Shown here: positions 1-64,000 of the stretch, one piece after another
Layout: every line of letters starts with the position of its first letter
How positions within the stretch are numbered: position 1 is the stretch's first letter
NCBI RefSeq assembly: GCF_901709675.1
Contig: NC_051088.1
Location: 20,870,693-20,934,692, forward strand
From: Syngnathus acus
Taxonomy: Eukaryota; Chordata; Actinopteri; Syngnathiformes; Syngnathidae
Direction: 5' to 3'
DNA length: 64,000 nt
Notes under the pieces: model-generated
Database searches by the model: none
What the model saw: only the letters and a program-made list of their open reading frames with translations
Told to the model about the DNA's origin: nothing
Position numbers and translations under genes: made by a program

Positions 1-2287
1 TTGGATTAGATGTACCATACGTTGTTGGTAAGCTATAGCGTTAGTTTAAACGGCGTCGGAGCAAGCCTTGCTAAACGTCTGAAAACTATGACCGACTGCC
101 ACTCGTTTGCACATTCCTCCTATTTGAAAATAATTTTAAAAACAATCAGTTTTGATTTTGCGAGGTGTCGGGTACATCCTCGGCTTCATTGTTGTTGACT
201 CGGTAGCACTATCATCTCTCAAACGACGTTCTTGCTTTCTTTCTCAAGCAGTATTTTTGTTATGCTGAGGGCTCAAATAAATAAACTGGCTAGTTGCGTC
301 TCTCTATCTACTTGGAAATTGTAATCCTGCCAAATATAACCCATTCGTAATAAATGTACTTGAAATCTGATTGTGTTTTCTCTAACTGTATTGTTACATT
401 TTTTATATCTTAAATACATAAGTCTATTTATTGCTACTCTCCAAGCCTGCCAACAAAGTCCATGAGGGCCACTGAATAAAAATTTCACTTCATAAGGGCG
501 TCCTCACCTTTCTTAGAAAATACATAGAATATTGTTACCACTTTTTGGAGAATAAAGCATGCTAGCTTAAAATCATCCTTAGGACTTTGTGTGCGTGCTT
601 TTTGTGTGTTCATTCGCACGTATAGCACTCCGCCCTTGGGAATCTTCCTTGATTGATGCAGTCAGCAAGCTCGGGGGGGTGAGAGACGGCCGCTGGGGAT
701 GGATGGAGATAAGAAGGGAAAGAGGAAAGCTGATAAAGGAAGAGCTAGAAATGCATTCATCAAGCAGCACAATCAGATTGTTTTGTTGGTGTCAAGTCTT
801 TTTTTTTTTCTTTCATCCTCTTCTCTGCAACTGCCAATCCCCTGGAGTCGTCTCTCCAATGCACGCTTATGCACGTGCACACATGCCCATGCATGCACAC
901 GGTGAAAGCATGCAAGTGTCAAATCTTTGCGTGGGAAGGTGTCATGCTGATATTAAATCATGGGAAGTTGAGAAGAGGAACGACGTCATGGAGAGATAGA
1001 AAATGTGTGTCACACTGTCTTTAGTTACACACGTACACGCAAACACACAAAACTGTTTTTATTTGTACACAGTTACAGCCCTTAACTTTGTCAGATTTCT
1101 AATGAGACCACCTCCACCCTCCCATTATCCACATTATCCACACATCAGCAGAGGCGTAGCCCTACTATTGATAAACGCGCTCTCATTTGCTCTAGAAGCT
1201 GAGTCCTTGTCTCAATTAGGATGCTTCGTTGTCCTCCTGCCCTCCCTCTATCCTATTCATCTCCTGTGCCTTTCTCATTTTGCCACCCGTGTCATGGCAC
1301 GGGCGCACGAATTTCATTTTCACATCAGAAAATAAATTATGCATTTTAAAATGCTTCAGTCTTATGAAGGCTTCAGTACTCTAAGTTGGTTTATAGATTT
1401 GTTCACAGCTTGAATCTTCATGTTTGAATTCTTCAATTGCAGGAAGCTTGTGTGCAACAGTTTTCCTGATTTGTCAATCTCATTTGGGGCGATTCAAAAT
1501 TTGAATCACAGTTGCACAATGTGGCGATTTTGAAAATGACATCCAGTCAAATGTAGGGGTGCCAGGATTTGGTGAATTATCACAATTTACACTATAATTC
1601 AAATGTTTGGGGGTCATCCAGACAATTTAGTGTTTTCCATGAAAACTAACATAATAATGAGTTACAGCGTGTTTTTGATATACCGTCATGTTTGGTTACA
1701 CTAACATATTGTAGCGTGTGCTATGGATTACAGAAGCAGTGAATTCCAATCAAAACACAGCGACTTGTAAGTTTGTAGTGACACTGAATCATAAACAGCG
1801 TAACCTCTCTCCCTTCATTTCTCTCGCATTCTGTCCCTCCCTCGTTCCCATACTCTGGAACAGAATGATGTGTTTGGAAAGTTGGAAACAGGAGTACTCA
1901 AAGTAACATTTATAAACATACTGTTGCAAAGCTACAAAGTTCAATAAAGGTTTAATGGACTGTATCATCTTAATTGTCTTTATCTTTAATTTGCACATAG
2001 CTGTGATTTGATTAGTCGACTAATTGCATAGAAGCTCTCACACAGGCTAATAAAAGTGCTTTTTTTTTTTCTTTTCCTTTCTTTCTTTCTTTTTTTTTTT
2101 TTTACAGTACTCCATATTGGGAGCCTCAGAACCCGATAGAGGCTCACGCAGTTGAAGTCACGAGGCATCCATTTTTGTAATTGCCCAGTGATTCTGTGCG
2201 ATTGGCCAATCTGTCATTTTTCGCAATGGTTTGGTCCAACTTGTACTGCAAATGGTGGAGCTCAAATTGACACTTTGTCTTTTCCAG
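1..2287 (+). other. Intron upstream of W1 (partial)
   Basis: No exon was recognised. It contains pyrimidine-rich and T-rich stretches (2060-2104), CA-rich DNA around 860-1050 and a degenerate copy of the ACTACCGTTCAAAAGTTTGG repeat at about 1588-1665. The exons for the N-terminal CR1 domain must lie before base 1. Short open frames here look like chance. Confidence 0.7.
1588..1665 (+). repeat. Degenerate copy of a dispersed repeat (ACACTA..TTCAAA.GTTTGGGGGTCA)
   Basis: The stretch from ACACTATAATTCAAATG to GTCATCCAGACAATT resembles the unit found twice near 3250 and 3480 (ACACTACCGTTCAAAAG, GTCACCCAAACAATT). It has several mismatches, so it is an older insertion. The unit looks like a teleost DNA-transposon end; the family was not identified. 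Confidence 0.55.
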
Positions 2288-63957
<61,670 letters not shown>

Positions 63958-64000
63958 GTAAGAGCTAGTATTTCTTCATCAATGCAAGAAGAAAAGACAG
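63958..64000 (+). other. Start of the next intron
   Basis: Only 43 bp after the W21 donor; nothing further can be said. Confidence 0.7.

Overview
The window is intronic and exonic DNA from a ray-finned (teleost) fish genome. Vertebrate-type spliced exons are spread through AT-leaning introns, and the introns carry repeats typical of teleosts: TA-flanked Tc1/mariner-like MITEs, hAT-like MITEs, L2/SINE-type fragments, long TA and CA microsatellites. There are no bacterial-style genes. I could not fix the species.

The whole window lies inside one plus-strand gene, which I read as pard3b (PAR3-like / PAR3-beta, a cell-polarity scaffold). Recognition comes from three PDZ domains and several blocks that match vertebrate PARD3B better than PARD3. 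I could define 21 coding exons, called W1 to W21 here, between 2288 and 63957. Joined, they give one open frame of 1015 codons plus 2 nt with no stop, and every splice phase agrees. The first codons of the gene (start of the CR1 oligomerisation domain) lie upstream and the final exons downstream. Residue numbers (r) count from the first codon seen in the window.

Layout: 1-2287 upstream intron; W1 (end of CR1) and W2-W3 (linker); W4-W6 PDZ1 and a Pro/Ser-rich linker; W6-W8 PDZ2; W9-W10 PDZ3; W11-W15 variable linker ending in the conserved SKSMDL block; W16 the conserved SSSLESL / [10 protein letters not shown] block; W17-W18 a lysine-rich tract; W19-W21 the C-terminal tail. The longest introns are 39177-49372 and 54690-63880, while two introns are only 95 and 115 bp.

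The points I would look at first are these. Exon W11 stays open in frame for 185 codons past its splice donor, so it could be an alternative last exon giving a PDZ1-3-only isoform; poly(A) signals for it lie in a MITE just downstream. A nearly identical 317-bp inverted repeat sits in the first complete intron. Two inverted hAT-like MITEs flank exon W5. A 55-bp exon-like segment at 8015 would shift the frame. The coiled-coil part that human PARD3B has after the lysine-rich tract seems to be missing. I saw no tRNA, rRNA, CRISPR or intact transposase.
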